From NCBI GenBank assembly GCA_965237725.1, contig OZ250151.1, forward strand, positions 2,170,001 to 2,234,000: DNA of 64,000 nucleotides, read 5' to 3'. The notes under the pieces were generated by a model that saw only the letters and a program-made list of their open reading frames with translations, was not told the origin of the DNA and searched no databases. This document shows, in pieces, positions 44,572-53,670 of the stretch (positions within the stretch are counted from its first letter, which is position 1; each line of letters opens with the position of its first letter). Position numbers and translations under genes: made by a program. The stretch comes from G965237725 sp965237725 (GTDB taxonomy: Bacteria; Pseudomonadota; Gammaproteobacteria; Arenicellales; Poriferihabitantaceae).

Positions 44572-45390
44572 TTAAAATGTCGGTTGGTAATTAAACTTTT
44601 CGATTACTAGCCTCTCGCTACTTGCAACGATATCTGTACTCTCCTGGTCGTAGTAATCCCTTAGTAATAGCTTTCTCGAACTTGAATTTGTCTTTTCAAA
44701 TTTGCAAACCATTTTTCGTTCTTCCTCTGTCATAGGTCGAATTTTTTCTACAACTTCGCAAAACGATTCTTCCAAGTTCTCCAATCTAATAAAATAGTCA
44801 ATGTAACAATTATTGCTACTAAAATCGGTGAGATCAGAATAACAACGAAATTTCCCCGGCTGCTTTAACCAAACATTATCAGAACAACATAGTCGCAAGT
44901 ATCTGTATGTCATTAATCCGCAAAACTGATGCACTGAGGAATTACCATATCCCTCGCCCAGAAAAGATCTGTATTTTGGGTCATGAATTATGCGCAGCCA
45001 TTTGCGAAAAGAATCGACATTGGATGTTGAGTCGTAGACATTTTTCCATTTTTCAACTAACTCTGACGCTTGCTGTTCAACATTAGCGCCACCAAAATTT
45101 TGTTCCCTCCCCAGCCGTGATTGTAGTTTTTTTCGGATTCGGTTTTTCCTGGTCAAGTTTTGATACAACAATCCTCGACCGGATACACCGAAAGCCCACA
45201 CCGAAACATACCAATCCCATGGATTTCGAATAGAAGAAATAAATATAATATCTGAATGTAACTGTTGATATGTTGCGCTATTATGTTTACCTACTTTTTT
45301 GCCAGTGAAGAGCCTGTTAAACAGTTCGGCGATATGCGTACAACCGGTTTTTTGCAATTGAATGTATATCAAGTCATCGCAAAGAAACAT
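44572..45390 (-). CDS. Sulfotransferase, type-2-like
   Basis: A 272-residue protein. The 5'-phosphosulfate loop reads YIQLQKTGCTHIAELFNRLF and the 3'-phosphate segment reads IIFISSIRNPWDWYVSVWAFG. The remainder is helical and Cys-containing, with IDYFIRLENLEESFCEVVEKI near the end, as in Gal-3-O-type sulfotransferases. It is a third sulfotransferase of the cluster, transcribed alone. The acceptor is unknown. Confidence 0.85.
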   Translation of the reverse strand: MFLCDDLIYIQLQKTGCTHIAELFNRLFTGKKVGKHNSATYQQLHSDIIFISSIRNPWDWYVSVWAFGVSGRGLLYQNLTRKNRIRKKLQSRLGREQNFGGANVEQQASELVEKWKNVYDSTSNVDSFRKWLRIIHDPKYRSFLGEGYGNSSVHQFCGLMTYRYLRLCCSDNVWLKQPGKFRCYSDLTDFSSNNCYIDYFIRLENLEESFCEVVEKIRPMTEEERKMVCKFEKTNSSSRKLLLRDYYDQESTDIVASSERLVIEKFNYQPTF

Positions 45391-45496
45391 GTTTCACCTA
45401 GTCCGTTATCATCATCAAAATTGTTAACTATTAATACCAATATCTGAGTTTATCAATGCTAAGTGACTATATTATTCTGTTGTTTTTATGAAACAA

Positions 45497-46681
45497 TCAA
45501 TTCATTCTTTCGAAATCAGCTACTGTTTTGAGGTTTTTAAGCACATTTTCCAGGCTTGTAGATTTCCAACATTTTGCCGCAACTTCAATTTGTTTTTTCT
45601 TCTCAACCAGATTCTTAGATTCAGAATTTAGTCCGTATATTTGATTGTTCTTATCAGATATGAGAATCCCTCTCATGTTGGGATAGAATTTAAGTCGATA
45701 TTCTGGCTCTATTGTTGCAAATAACACCACTGAGGGAATGTCAAAAGCATCCGCCAGGTGAAAACTCAGAGTATCAACACTTATCATTGCATCGCAATTC
45801 TTTACGATACATGCAAATTTATCTAACGATTGAGAGTATTTGGACAAATCTATAAAATTTTGATGCTCCAATTTGAGTTCAACAGCGGAAACAATAGTGC
45901 ATTTTGTAGTATTCAGAATATTTTCAATCCAGTCGGCAGCTATCCCATCTGGCATGCTACGCAGTTTTGAATTTGATCGATGATGAAAAAGCAAAATGGG
46001 TAGTTGTTTTTCTTTTATCGATACAAAAATATTGTCGATATCTGTTTCTTTAAACTTATCAATTTTGAAATAATTTCTTTTTTCATCATTCGAAACAGAC
46101 GCAGGATCCACGGATAATGCGGAAAGAAACCAATCGACCAAAGGCATATTGTTAAGGGAATTAAATTTTTCGCTTAAGTCCACATATGCATCGAGCTCTA
46201 AAAAATGGTCCAGCGTTATTGGTAACTGATAAACACGATCAACAGTTCCACATCGAGCGTTGATTGAAGATACTCTATCTGGATTAAACTGGTACAGTGC
46301 GATATCCAGAGGAAACGCCATTTCTAGCCTCTTTCGGAAAACCCGAAGCGCTGTCATACCCACTAAATTATCTCCAAGCGCTCTGCCCATACCATTAATG
46401 ATTCCGATCTTAAGTCCAGCCCGTGGAAGTACATCAAGGGCATCGCCCAAACCTCCAAAGCCAATATTAATAGGGATTTTTCGATTCAATAACTCATTTT
46501 TAACATTAACTAGCTGTATATTTCCATCTTCAAGGGCAGCGTCTGGTTGCCTTAAAAGTTTCTTTATTTGCCATTTAGACGCAATATAAATCTGATTCGG
46601 AATTAACTCGCAGGTTGTAGGAAATTTTTGACCTACCGAAAAAGTTCTTATAGTCGGGGCATCAACTTCGAAAAATATCAT
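45497..46681 (-). CDS. Glycosyltransferase family 9-like
   Basis: A 394-residue GT-B protein resembling heptosyltransferase-type GT9. The N-domain has GMGRALGDNLVGMTALRVFRK and the C-domain has VKNCDAMISVDTLSFHLADAFDIPSVVLFA, the sugar-nucleotide site. An extra N-terminal 85 residues precede the GT9 core (SKWQIKKLLRQPDAALEDG). It may add a heptose-like or hexose residue to a surface glycan. It is co-oriented with a sulfotransferase gene at 46740. Confidence 0.78.
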   Translation of the reverse strand: MIFFEVDAPTIRTFSVGQKFPTTCELIPNQIYIASKWQIKKLLRQPDAALEDGNIQLVNVKNELLNRKIPINIGFGGLGDALDVLPRAGLKIGIINGMGRALGDNLVGMTALRVFRKRLEMAFPLDIALYQFNPDRVSSINARCGTVDRVYQLPITLDHFLELDAYVDLSEKFNSLNNMPLVDWFLSALSVDPASVSNDEKRNYFKIDKFKETDIDNIFVSIKEKQLPILLFHHRSNSKLRSMPDGIAADWIENILNTTKCTIVSAVELKLEHQNFIDLSKYSQSLDKFACIVKNCDAMISVDTLSFHLADAFDIPSVVLFATIEPEYRLKFYPNMRGILISDKNNQIYGLNSESKNLVEKKKQIEVAAKCWKSTSLENVLKNLKTVADFERMN

Positions 46682-46739
46682 AGTTACTGCATACTTAAGT
46701 TTTTAATGGAATATGGCAATCTTGCATTACTACGATGTA

Positions 46740-47462
46740 CTAATCAGAAGTTGAGCGTTTATCCCATAAGTCCAATATCGAATGGCCCACGGTGGTATCT
46801 ATGAATGACCGATCCGCATCTGAATATAGCTCACCGTGATCCCCTCCAGTCCAGGGCTGCAATCCGGTGAATTCAGTCCCGACTGGTAACTCGGATTCAG
46901 CGCCAATGGTTCTACAAATGCTTTTCATTGTTGGAACATAGTTGTGAAAAAGATCCTCGTAACGTATCACATGAATGGGGTTTTCAGTTGCAGCGCTAAG
47001 CCACCCCCGGACATGGGAAGCCCATCTGCTTAACATTGAAGGGTATTGCCTCCGTTGCCAACGCAGACAAGACCCCTCAGGTTGAGCACGAATAAATTCG
47101 GAAAGTGTGGTAGCTTCTGGGGCTTCCAACCAATTTAGATTTTGTGAAAACCGGAAGTATGAAGCCAAGACATCTTCTGGGTGTCTAATCAAATAGAAAA
47201 CATGAAACTCGTTTGAAAAATAATCCAGCATGCCATCAAAATATTCCACTGAAAAGTGGCCCTTCATTATTTGCCGTATGGCATCGCCCCTATGGCGAAC
47301 AAAATATTTCTTTAAGTTCGGTGTCGCCCAGATGTCCACACCAATTTGAAAATCCAGATGCCACGGCGGTTGATCCGTAAAAGGAGAATTATTCGCGATC
47401 GCCCTCATGAGAAAATGCGTCCCAGATCGATGGTGGCTTATAACCGCAATTTTCTTTTTCAT
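46740..47462 (-). CDS. Sulfotransferase, type-1-like
   Basis: About 240 residues from the ATG at 47462 (MKKKIAVISHHRSGTHFLMR); the frame is open 37 codons further up, but that part shows no similarity to the family. The 5' PAPS loop is SHHRSGTHFL and the 3' segment is FHVFYLIRHPEDVLASYFRF. It is the fourth sulfotransferase of the block. The JmjC gene starts on the opposite strand at 47637, so the two share an upstream region. Confidence 0.85.
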   Translation of the reverse strand: MKKKIAVISHHRSGTHFLMRAIANNSPFTDQPPWHLDFQIGVDIWATPNLKKYFVRHRGDAIRQIMKGHFSVEYFDGMLDYFSNEFHVFYLIRHPEDVLASYFRFSQNLNWLEAPEATTLSEFIRAQPEGSCLRWQRRQYPSMLSRWASHVRGWLSAATENPIHVIRYEDLFHNYVPTMKSICRTIGAESELPVGTEFTGLQPWTGGDHGELYSDADRSFIDTTVGHSILDLWDKRSTSD

Positions 47463-47636
47463 TGGGTTCAATGGAAGTTGTCGATAGTCGGCATTACAAA
47501 CAAATCCTGGTTGTGTCCAGATTATAATCAATTTACTACTAATTCGGATATACTCAGGCCCCACAAGTGGCACCTATTCAAACTCACACGGATTAACTCA
47601 GCTACACCTTATTAAACTTTTAGCCATTCTTAATCT

Positions 47637-48821
47637 ATGTTTGGACTTGACTACTTAATTGCTCCACTTTCTATTGATGAGCTCATAGATTCTCATTGGG
47701 GAAAGAAGGCGGTATATATCCCCGGCCCAACAGACAAATTTGCTGGATTGTATAATTGGGAAGCCGTAAACGACATACTGTTTTCAAGCAGAGGGTATGA
47801 TGGATTGCGATTGCTTCATGAAAAAAAGGAAATGCCCGCAAAATCATTCAAAGCGTTGGATGATTGGTTAGCAAAGGGCGCAACATTGGTTATCAACAGT
47901 GTTAACAGCGTTGATCCATTGGTTTCCAAATTTCAGGATATGCTGGAATATGAGCTGAATACACATGTGAACATAAACAGTTATATGTCATATCCAGCGA
48001 AACAGGGGTTTGATACACATTTTGATTTTCACGATGTATTTCTGGTGCATACCGAAGGCATCAAAGAGTGGAAAATTTTTGAACCTACGCCAGGACATAC
48101 CTACCCATTACACAGACTAACTAACATGGATAAGGGCGGACCGCCCGAATACGATCCCTATCTGCAATGTACTTTAACACCCGGTGACGTAGTATATATC
48201 CCGCGTGGTCACTGGCATTACGGAATCGCTATAGAGCCATCGATTCATCTTACCGTAGGTCCTCAAGCACGAAGCACTTCAGAACTCTTACAGTGGTGGT
48301 CTCGACGTTTGATGGACAATAGCGACGATTTTTACCGCAGAGATATCCCTATCATTGGCTCGTCATTGATGGGTGGAAAAACTAGACCTGATGCATATAG
48401 AGAACATATGAACGAATTTCGTCAACGTATAAAGAATTATCTCGATAATGACGATTTTCTCGACGAACTCGTGGTTCGATTCTGTATGTTGAACAACGCC
48501 CAAAGGCAAGAATTCAACTTGCCTAAGGTATGGAACGAAGGAAAGGGCCTTGAACCTCACACGCAGTTAATTATTCGATCAGGACAGAAGTTTATTGTGC
48601 ACTATGACGATAGTAGACAATCTGCTATTTTGGTAATTCGTGGCAAAGAACTTGAAATTGAAGGAATTCCGAAATTAATCCTCGCGAAAGTTCTGTCTGC
48701 TCAAGGCGGAAATTCAATATGCGGAAATGATTTACTGAATGTAACTGAAGGGGTTGAATGGGAAAAAATTGATGATTGGCTGAAAAGACTATGTCAGGCA
48801 AAGTTTTTAGTTACCCCTTAA
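47637..48821 (+). CDS. JmjC/cupin-type 2-oxoglutarate oxygenase with C-terminal winged-helix-like part
   Basis: A 394-residue protein of the ribosomal-oxygenase-like (YcfD/MINA-type) JmjC family. Iron ligands are His128 and Asp130 in FDTHFDFHDVF and a distal His at about 194 in YIPRGHWHYGIAIE. The region after about residue 300 is a helical, winged-helix-like domain as in YcfD. Relatives hydroxylate Arg, His or Asn of proteins, and some modify peptides. The next gene downstream on the same strand is a small secreted leader protein (49013). A role in modifying it is a hypothesis, and a ribosomal-protein substrate is the main alternative. Confidence 0.85.
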   Translation: MFGLDYLIAPLSIDELIDSHWGKKAVYIPGPTDKFAGLYNWEAVNDILFSSRGYDGLRLLHEKKEMPAKSFKALDDWLAKGATLVINSVNSVDPLVSKFQDMLEYELNTHVNINSYMSYPAKQGFDTHFDFHDVFLVHTEGIKEWKIFEPTPGHTYPLHRLTNMDKGGPPEYDPYLQCTLTPGDVVYIPRGHWHYGIAIEPSIHLTVGPQARSTSELLQWWSRRLMDNSDDFYRRDIPIIGSSLMGGKTRPDAYREHMNEFRQRIKNYLDNDDFLDELVVRFCMLNNAQRQEFNLPKVWNEGKGLEPHTQLIIRSGQKFIVHYDDSRQSAILVIRGKELEIEGIPKLILAKVLSAQGGNSICGNDLLNVTEGVEWEKIDDWLKRLCQAKFLVTP

Positions 48822-49012
48822 ATTTTACTCCAGAACAATTGGCTTTATCCGTTTTTACCTTCACAAATTCTTACAAATGGCGGGAATTATGGGAATTTCT
48901 CAACTTTGAAGCTGTTGAAGCGAATTCAACAAGGTGCTAAACTTTGTTTAGGTTGCGCGTGCTATAAGATAATTCGCGGGCAAACATAAATTGCTAACGA
49001 GAGGATTTGGAA

Positions 49013-49318
49013 ATGGTAGACGAAAAAAAGCCAAAAGACACGATAGAACCGGACCAGAAAACAAAAGATAATGAGAGCGATTCAAGTCGCAGAACTATTC
49101 TTAAGAGTCTTGCTGCAAGTAGTGCGGCTGTTGCTGGACAGGAGGTCCTACCAGAAGACTGGAAAAAACCACTAATTGATACCGTAGTATTACCCACTCA
49201 TGCGCAGGCCACTACAGACGATGATAATGACGGCGGTAGCGATACCTCATCTGACGATGCATCAGATAGTCAGGTTTTTGATGATGATGATGGTACCAGT
49301 GCCAATGACGAGAATTAG
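49013..49318 (+). CDS. Small secreted leader protein, RR...W-x-K-P...PTHA, Asp/Ser-rich tail
   Basis: A 101-residue protein from the ATG at 49013; a TTG two codons upstream is less likely, and GAGAGG precedes it. A charged, Lys/Asp-rich N-terminus leads to SSRRTILKSL, the best match to a Tat consensus among the four, then an Ala-rich stretch and WKKPLIDTVVLPTHA. The predicted mature part, QATTDDDNDGG and beyond, is about 37 residues, nearly all Asp, Ser, Gly, Thr and Asn. It resembles a calcium-binding or intrinsically disordered tail. It lies downstream of the JmjC oxygenase. Confidence 0.75.
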   Translation: MVDEKKPKDTIEPDQKTKDNESDSSRRTILKSLAASSAAVAGQEVLPEDWKKPLIDTVVLPTHAQATTDDDNDGGSDTSSDDASDSQVFDDDDGTSANDEN

Positions 49319-49622
49319 TGATAACAAATTGGATTTTCGTTCCTGAAGAGGTATCCATAATCTGTTTAAGGCTGCTATCCGTCGATATTCAGGATGCAGC
49401 CACCCGTTCTTCGGACCAAGCAACATTCCCATTGGCAATGTTCTAACTTCACACGGGTTATAGGCGCATCTTTGTCAAGCGAAAAGTGAGTCCTGTTGTC
49501 ATTCTATTAGTCAATATACACCCTGAGGACTCTCTATAGATGCTGCTAATCAAACACAGCGATATGATCCACACACTATGGTCACACCGACCCGGGGCCG
49601 CGCTCAATATAGAGTAGGATGG
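49319..49622. other. Intergenic region, no gene seen
   Basis: About 300 bases between the leader protein and the histidine kinase 3' end. No ORF, repeat or clear terminator was recognised. Confidence 0.35.
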
Positions 49623-50963
49623 TTATTTTTGATCTAAGCGACCCAGGGTGATCTCGATTTGTAAACCACTCGGTGTAACCGGCCTGGCGATAATTTCACC
49701 ATTGTGTATTTCGGCGATGGTTCTCGCCATGGAGAGCCCGATACCATGATTCTCTTCAGATGGTGAACGTGATTCATCGCCGCGAAAGAATGGATCGAAA
49801 ATTCGCTCAAGATACTCGGTCTCGATGCCCTGGCCGTGGTCAGTGATGGTGATTACATTATCACCCTCAACGCCACGGAGTTGAATTTCAAGCTGTTGGT
49901 TTGGGGGCGTAAAACGCATACCATTTCGAATCACATTTTCAAACATCCTTAACAGCAATTCATGATTCCCCCATTGGTTGCCGCCTTCGTCGACCATCAG
50001 AATCGCCGTTTTAGCCTGTTGCTGAAACTCAAAATTTGCATCGTCAACAACAGTTTGCAAAAGTGTTTTCAGGTCGATATCTTGTTTTTCCACTGCGTGT
50101 AAATTCTTTAAGCGCGACAGTGACAGCAGGCTTTCTATCAGGTTGTTGAGACGAACCACTTCAATTTCGATGCGTTCTAGTTCGGGTTGCCCACCGTTTT
50201 TCTGGGCCGACAATGTTGCCGCCACCTGAATTCTCGCCAGCGGCGAACGCAGTTCGTGGGAGACATCCCTGAACAGTTGATTCTGATTATCCATAGCAGA
50301 TTGCACGCGATCGGTCATGTGATTAAATTCTCTGCCCAAATCACCGAATGCGTCTTTTCTTTTTGTGATAGTTGGCGGAACCCTGGCTTGGAGGTTATCT
50401 GCGGCGAGTTTTCGGGTCGTATCTCTGATGGTGCGAATGGGTCGCAATACCCAATAACCGAGAAGCGCGCTGGCGCTGATAAGACCGATAATTACCGCAA
50501 GCAGCGGCAGCCACAGGGACACCAATCGATTGCGTTTGGGCATGAGCGGGCCATGGGAGCTCATGACCACACGGTATATGGCGCGCTCGCCAGCGACTCG
50601 GTGACTGAATATAAAACGCCGTCCCACGGAGTTTTGATAGGGATAGATGGTTTGGGGATATGATGTCACTTGAGAAAGAATTTCTGGTGGCGGTGGATGC
50701 GGTGTCAACGACCGCCCATCGTCGTCCATTATCCACGCCCTGCCATCGAACTTCTCTCCGAGGTGTCGCAGAAATCCCTTTAAGTTTCCCCGCTCATGTT
50801 CCCTGACCAGTTCTTCGGCCACATGCTGGGATAATCCTGAAAAGTACTGTTCACGGGGATCGAGTTCATGGCTGACCCAATGAAACACCAGACTCGATAC
50901 CAAAGCGACGACCAGGAACGATCCCAGTAAAAGCAGCAATACCCGAATGAACAATGACTTCAT
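49623..50963 (-). CDS. Sensor histidine kinase (CpxA-like)
   Basis: A 446-residue kinase: a membrane segment at residues about 5-28, a periplasmic domain to about 145, a second membrane segment at about 149-172, a HAMP region (LRPIRTIRDTTRKLAADNLQ), a HisKA domain with His236 in RDVSHELRSPLARIQ, and an ATPase domain with NVIRNGMRFTP, TDHGQGI and GIGLSMARTIAEIH. It overlaps the response regulator gene by four bases (ATGA). The three-gene arrangement with a CpxP-like protein suggests envelope-stress sensing. Confidence 0.92.
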   Translation of the reverse strand: MKSLFIRVLLLLLGSFLVVALVSSLVFHWVSHELDPREQYFSGLSQHVAEELVREHERGNLKGFLRHLGEKFDGRAWIMDDDGRSLTPHPPPPEILSQVTSYPQTIYPYQNSVGRRFIFSHRVAGERAIYRVVMSSHGPLMPKRNRLVSLWLPLLAVIIGLISASALLGYWVLRPIRTIRDTTRKLAADNLQARVPPTITKRKDAFGDLGREFNHMTDRVQSAMDNQNQLFRDVSHELRSPLARIQVAATLSAQKNGGQPELERIEIEVVRLNNLIESLLSLSRLKNLHAVEKQDIDLKTLLQTVVDDANFEFQQQAKTAILMVDEGGNQWGNHELLLRMFENVIRNGMRFTPPNQQLEIQLRGVEGDNVITITDHGQGIETEYLERIFDPFFRGDESRSPSEENHGIGLSMARTIAEIHNGEIIARPVTPSGLQIEITLGRLDQK

Positions 50964-51703
50964 GAGTTCGAATTTCCTTGCTGATAAAGATAGCCGCTTC
51001 CCCTCAATGTGCGAATGCGCTCACTTCCATCGCTGTGAGTTCCGAGTTTTCGCCTTAGGTTGCTGATGTGGACGTCAATACTTCGATCCCATTGGCTGAT
51101 TGGTTTATCTAGAACTCGAATCGACATTTCCGATTTGGATACGAGCTTACCAGGAGACGAAAGCAGCAAATACAAAAGATCGAATTCCGTTTGAGTGAGT
51201 GAAACTTCTTTGGCCTTACCCTGTTTAGCCATAGCGTCGATGCGAACGCCGCGGGTTGCTGGCTCGATAAAAATATCACCGATGTTCAGGGCACCCTGTT
51301 GGGCCTCGTCATGGGCAAGAATCCTGCGCAATACCGCACGAATACGCGCATATAACTCCCTGGGATTGCAAGGTTTGGCCAGGTAGTCGTCAGCGCCCAG
51401 TTCGAGACCAAGAATGCGGTCTAGATCATCTCCTCTGGCAGTTAACATAATGACTGGCAGGTCACTTGCATTTCGTAGTTGCTTTAGAACATCGATGCCG
51501 TTCATGCCGGGCATCATGATATCCAATACCAGCAAATCTACCGGCTGTTCGTCGAGCATTTCCAACGCCTGTACGCCGTCTGACGCCAGCATCACCGTCA
51601 GGCCTTCTGATTCCAGGTACTCTCCAATCATGGCGGACAACACGGTATCGTCATCTGCAATGAGTATTCGGTGGCTGGTGTTGAAAGATTTTTCTGTGTT
51701 CAA
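50960..51703 (-). CDS. OmpR-family response regulator (CpxR-like)
   Basis: A 247-residue regulator. The receiver domain has acidic residues in LIADDDT, the phosphoacceptor Asp61 (VLDIMMPGMNG) and Lys in LAKPCNPREL. A C-terminal winged helix (LTQTEFDLLYLLLSSPGKLVSKSE, DVHISNLRRKLG) binds DNA. It lies between the CpxP-like and kinase genes on the same strand, coupled to the kinase. Confidence 0.93.
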   Translation of the reverse strand: MNTEKSFNTSHRILIADDDTVLSAMIGEYLESEGLTVMLASDGVQALEMLDEQPVDLLVLDIMMPGMNGIDVLKQLRNASDLPVIMLTARGDDLDRILGLELGADDYLAKPCNPRELYARIRAVLRRILAHDEAQQGALNIGDIFIEPATRGVRIDAMAKQGKAKEVSLTQTEFDLLYLLLSSPGKLVSKSEMSIRVLDKPISQWDRSIDVHISNLRRKLGTHSDGSERIRTLRGSGYLYQQGNSNS

Positions 51704-51745
51704 CGGATAGGCGGATGGTGGTTGAATAGTAAATTAGCACGAAAC

Positions 51746-51773
51746 GCTCCAGGACGAAACCTCGCCCTGGAGC
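51746..51773. terminator. Stem-loop between cpxP-like and regulator genes
   Basis: An 8-bp stem, GCTCCAGG/CCTGGAGC, with a 12-base loop. It lies in the intercistronic gap and is not followed by a T-run on the minus strand, so it may be an mRNA-stabilising or attenuating hairpin. Confidence 0.45.
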
Positions 51774-51795
51774 AGATTTTGAGTGGAAAGAATAA

Positions 51796-52257
51796 TTATC
51801 CTTGCATATGACCTGCATGCCTACGCATACGTTCCTGGATCATTCTACGTGCTTCGGTTTTCTGCTCTGCGCTGAGTATCGCTGAAATTTGATGTACAAG
51901 ATCGGCGGCTTGCATAGTTTTCTGCTTCACCTCTTCAGCCAATTGCTCGGCCAACGCGGCGACCTCGCTCTGATAGCTCGGTGAGTCAGGATCGAGATTC
52001 ATCATTTGCCGCGCCATAGTTTGCTTAAAATCCCTGGCACCCAAGAAGATGTCGCGATTGTTGTCGAGAATTTCCTGCAATTCACTCTCCTGGGAGTCAG
52101 TCAATTTTAGGTGCCAGTCGAGATGATGAACCACCTGTTCCACGCCATGTTTCATGTGACCGTGGCCTGAACGGTACCCTTTCGAGCCTGCATAGGCAAT
52201 GCCAGAACCAATGAGCGCAGTGGTAACGGTTGCCAAAATAAAATTTCGTTTGTTCAT
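51796..52257 (-). CDS. CpxP/Spy-like periplasmic protein
   Basis: About 153 residues from the ATG at 52257, chosen because AGGAG lies just upstream and a signal peptide follows (RNFILATVTTALIGSGIAYA). The mature part is helical, with an LTDSQESELQEILDNN (LTxxQ) element and a second LSAEQKTEARRMIQERM element, as in Spy/CpxP. These act as chaperone-like periplasmic stress sensors that restrain the kinase. The location upstream of the regulator and kinase supports this. Confidence 0.87.
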   Translation of the reverse strand: MNKRNFILATVTTALIGSGIAYAGSKGYRSGHGHMKHGVEQVVHHLDWHLKLTDSQESELQEILDNNRDIFLGARDFKQTMARQMMNLDPDSPSYQSEVAALAEQLAEEVKQKTMQAADLVHQISAILSAEQKTEARRMIQERMRRHAGHMQG

Positions 52258-52643
52258 AAAATTTACTCCTAATAAAATAATTAATAAATGGGACACTGTT
52301 GTGTGGGGCAGATTCTGACAAAGCCCATGCAAGCTTAGGGTAAGGGATATGTAAAGATTACGTAAAATTTCCATTCAAAGGCGAATAATTACGAACGATG
52401 ACTATCCAATACTCAAAAGACTGGTTTGTAACCAGATTATTTTCAGGGTGTTATTCAATCCAATTTAACGACTGCTACGGAGAAAGGTTACGAATTCGTC
52501 CTACTAAATATTGACCCTGATATACCCGTTTCAGTCGGTCAGTAGCGCTGTAAAAAATGCCCGAAGCAGATGCGTAGCTTCGCTGCGCCTGAGTGGCTGG
52601 ACTGGCACTATTTTCCGAACTTATAGTCTGGGTAATGACAGTG
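52258..52643. other. Intergenic region, no gene seen
   Basis: Nearly 390 bases between the CpxP-like start and the SnoaL remnant. The first 120 bases probably hold the cpx-like promoter. No RNA gene or repeat was recognised. Confidence 0.35.
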
Positions 52644-52835
52644 TTAAAACATAGTATTCGTACTTTCTGATTCTTCAGGGATCGCTTGGATAACGCCCCA
52701 ATGCTCTACTATTTTTCCGTCTTCAACCCGGTAAATACCCATATTAACTCCACCATTCTTGCCTGGGGAAAAATAGCTTTTTACATGAAGAACAACTAAG
52801 TCAAATTCAGCTACTCGGCTTATCGTGAATTGTGC
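52644..52835 (-). pseudogene. SnoaL-like protein, C-terminal remnant
   Basis: A minus-strand frame without a start codon encodes 63 residues ending FDLVVLHVKSYFSPG, GIYRVEDGKIVEHWGVIQ and TMF. This matches the C-terminus of SnoaL-like aldol-condensation enzymes. An in-frame stop lies just upstream, and its first codons overlap the 3' end of the metallo-beta-lactamase gene in another frame. The N-terminal half is missing, so I regard it as a fragment left by a deletion or fusion at this point. Confidence 0.7.
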
Positions 52836-53470
52836 TTAATCGCACCATGACTAGGAATTATCCAATCAGCCATTGATAAAATTTTCTCTCTACTTATTTT
52901 TAATATTTCTGGAGCTTCTGCAAATGGGTCAACAATTGGGGTCAAATCTGTATGCCACCAAGCATGGGTAATTGCATAGGTACCTTTTTCAGTTTCAACT
53001 AAAAGCGATAAATCTTCATTAGTGTGCCCAGGAGTAGCTAACACGGTTACCCCCGGGGCAACGATAAAACCATTCGGGTTGTATTCTTTCCAGTGATCGT
53101 GAAAAAAAATACCAAGAGCGCTAATGACCTTGGCATTCGGAAACATCCCTACGTTGATCGTGTGATCGGTATGTTCATGTGTTAAGAAGACATGAGTCAC
53201 ATCATTCAGACCTATCCCATGGTTATTTAGTCCGTCAATAATCAGCTGTTTAGACTTAATCATTCCCGGATCAGAAACAATCACGACCTCCTCTGCGCGC
53301 ACCAAAGTTATGGTTGAACCTACACTTGGAAATCGATCATACCCTTCATGAATTACATCGACACTATTTCCATCCGCCCGAGCTCTATTTGTACTAATAG
53401 TAAAGAAAATTATTGCTGTAACGAAATAGATAAACAATAATTTTCGTTTTAACTCAATGTTCATTTTCAC
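52820..53470 (-). CDS. Exported metallo-beta-lactamase-fold hydrolase
   Basis: A 216-residue protein with a signal peptide (residues about 10-32). The MBL motif is THEHTDH at about 97-103, with further metal ligands in LATPGHTNEDLS at about 145 and SHGA near the C-terminus. It is a small member, closer to the generic MBL hydrolases than to true beta-lactamases. The substrate is unknown. Its 3' end runs into the SnoaL remnant, so the last residues may not be original. Confidence 0.85.
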   Translation of the reverse strand: MKMNIELKRKLLFIYFVTAIIFFTISTNRARADGNSVDVIHEGYDRFPSVGSTITLVRAEEVVIVSDPGMIKSKQLIIDGLNNHGIGLNDVTHVFLTHEHTDHTINVGMFPNAKVISALGIFFHDHWKEYNPNGFIVAPGVTVLATPGHTNEDLSLLVETEKGTYAITHAWWHTDLTPIVDPFAEAPEILKISREKILSMADWIIPSHGAIKHNSR

Positions 53471-53670
53471 TTTTAATCCCGCCGCATTGACTTGGTTGGG
53501 AGATTATATCGCGTCATTTGATCTTGGACCAATGAGCAAAATAGGGCGTAATGGGGTGCTTATGGAGCGAGCAACGGGTTGGAACTATCGAGATCAGGTC
53601 TTTGATTTATGAACTGCGGCGAGCAACCACATCAAAAATCAAAGACCTGGCCCTACAATTTCAACTGTCA
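53471..53670. repeat. Intergenic inverted repeat of family A
   Basis: Bases 53595-53608 (CAGGTCTTTGATTT) and 53636-53649 (AAATCAAAGACCTG) are perfect 14-bp inverted copies with a 27-base loop. They could form a hairpin at the end of the amine oxidase gene. Confidence 0.7.

Noticed and set aside
50187..50663. 158-codon plus-strand open frame
   Set aside because: It is antisense to the histidine kinase and shows no domain or ribosome binding site.
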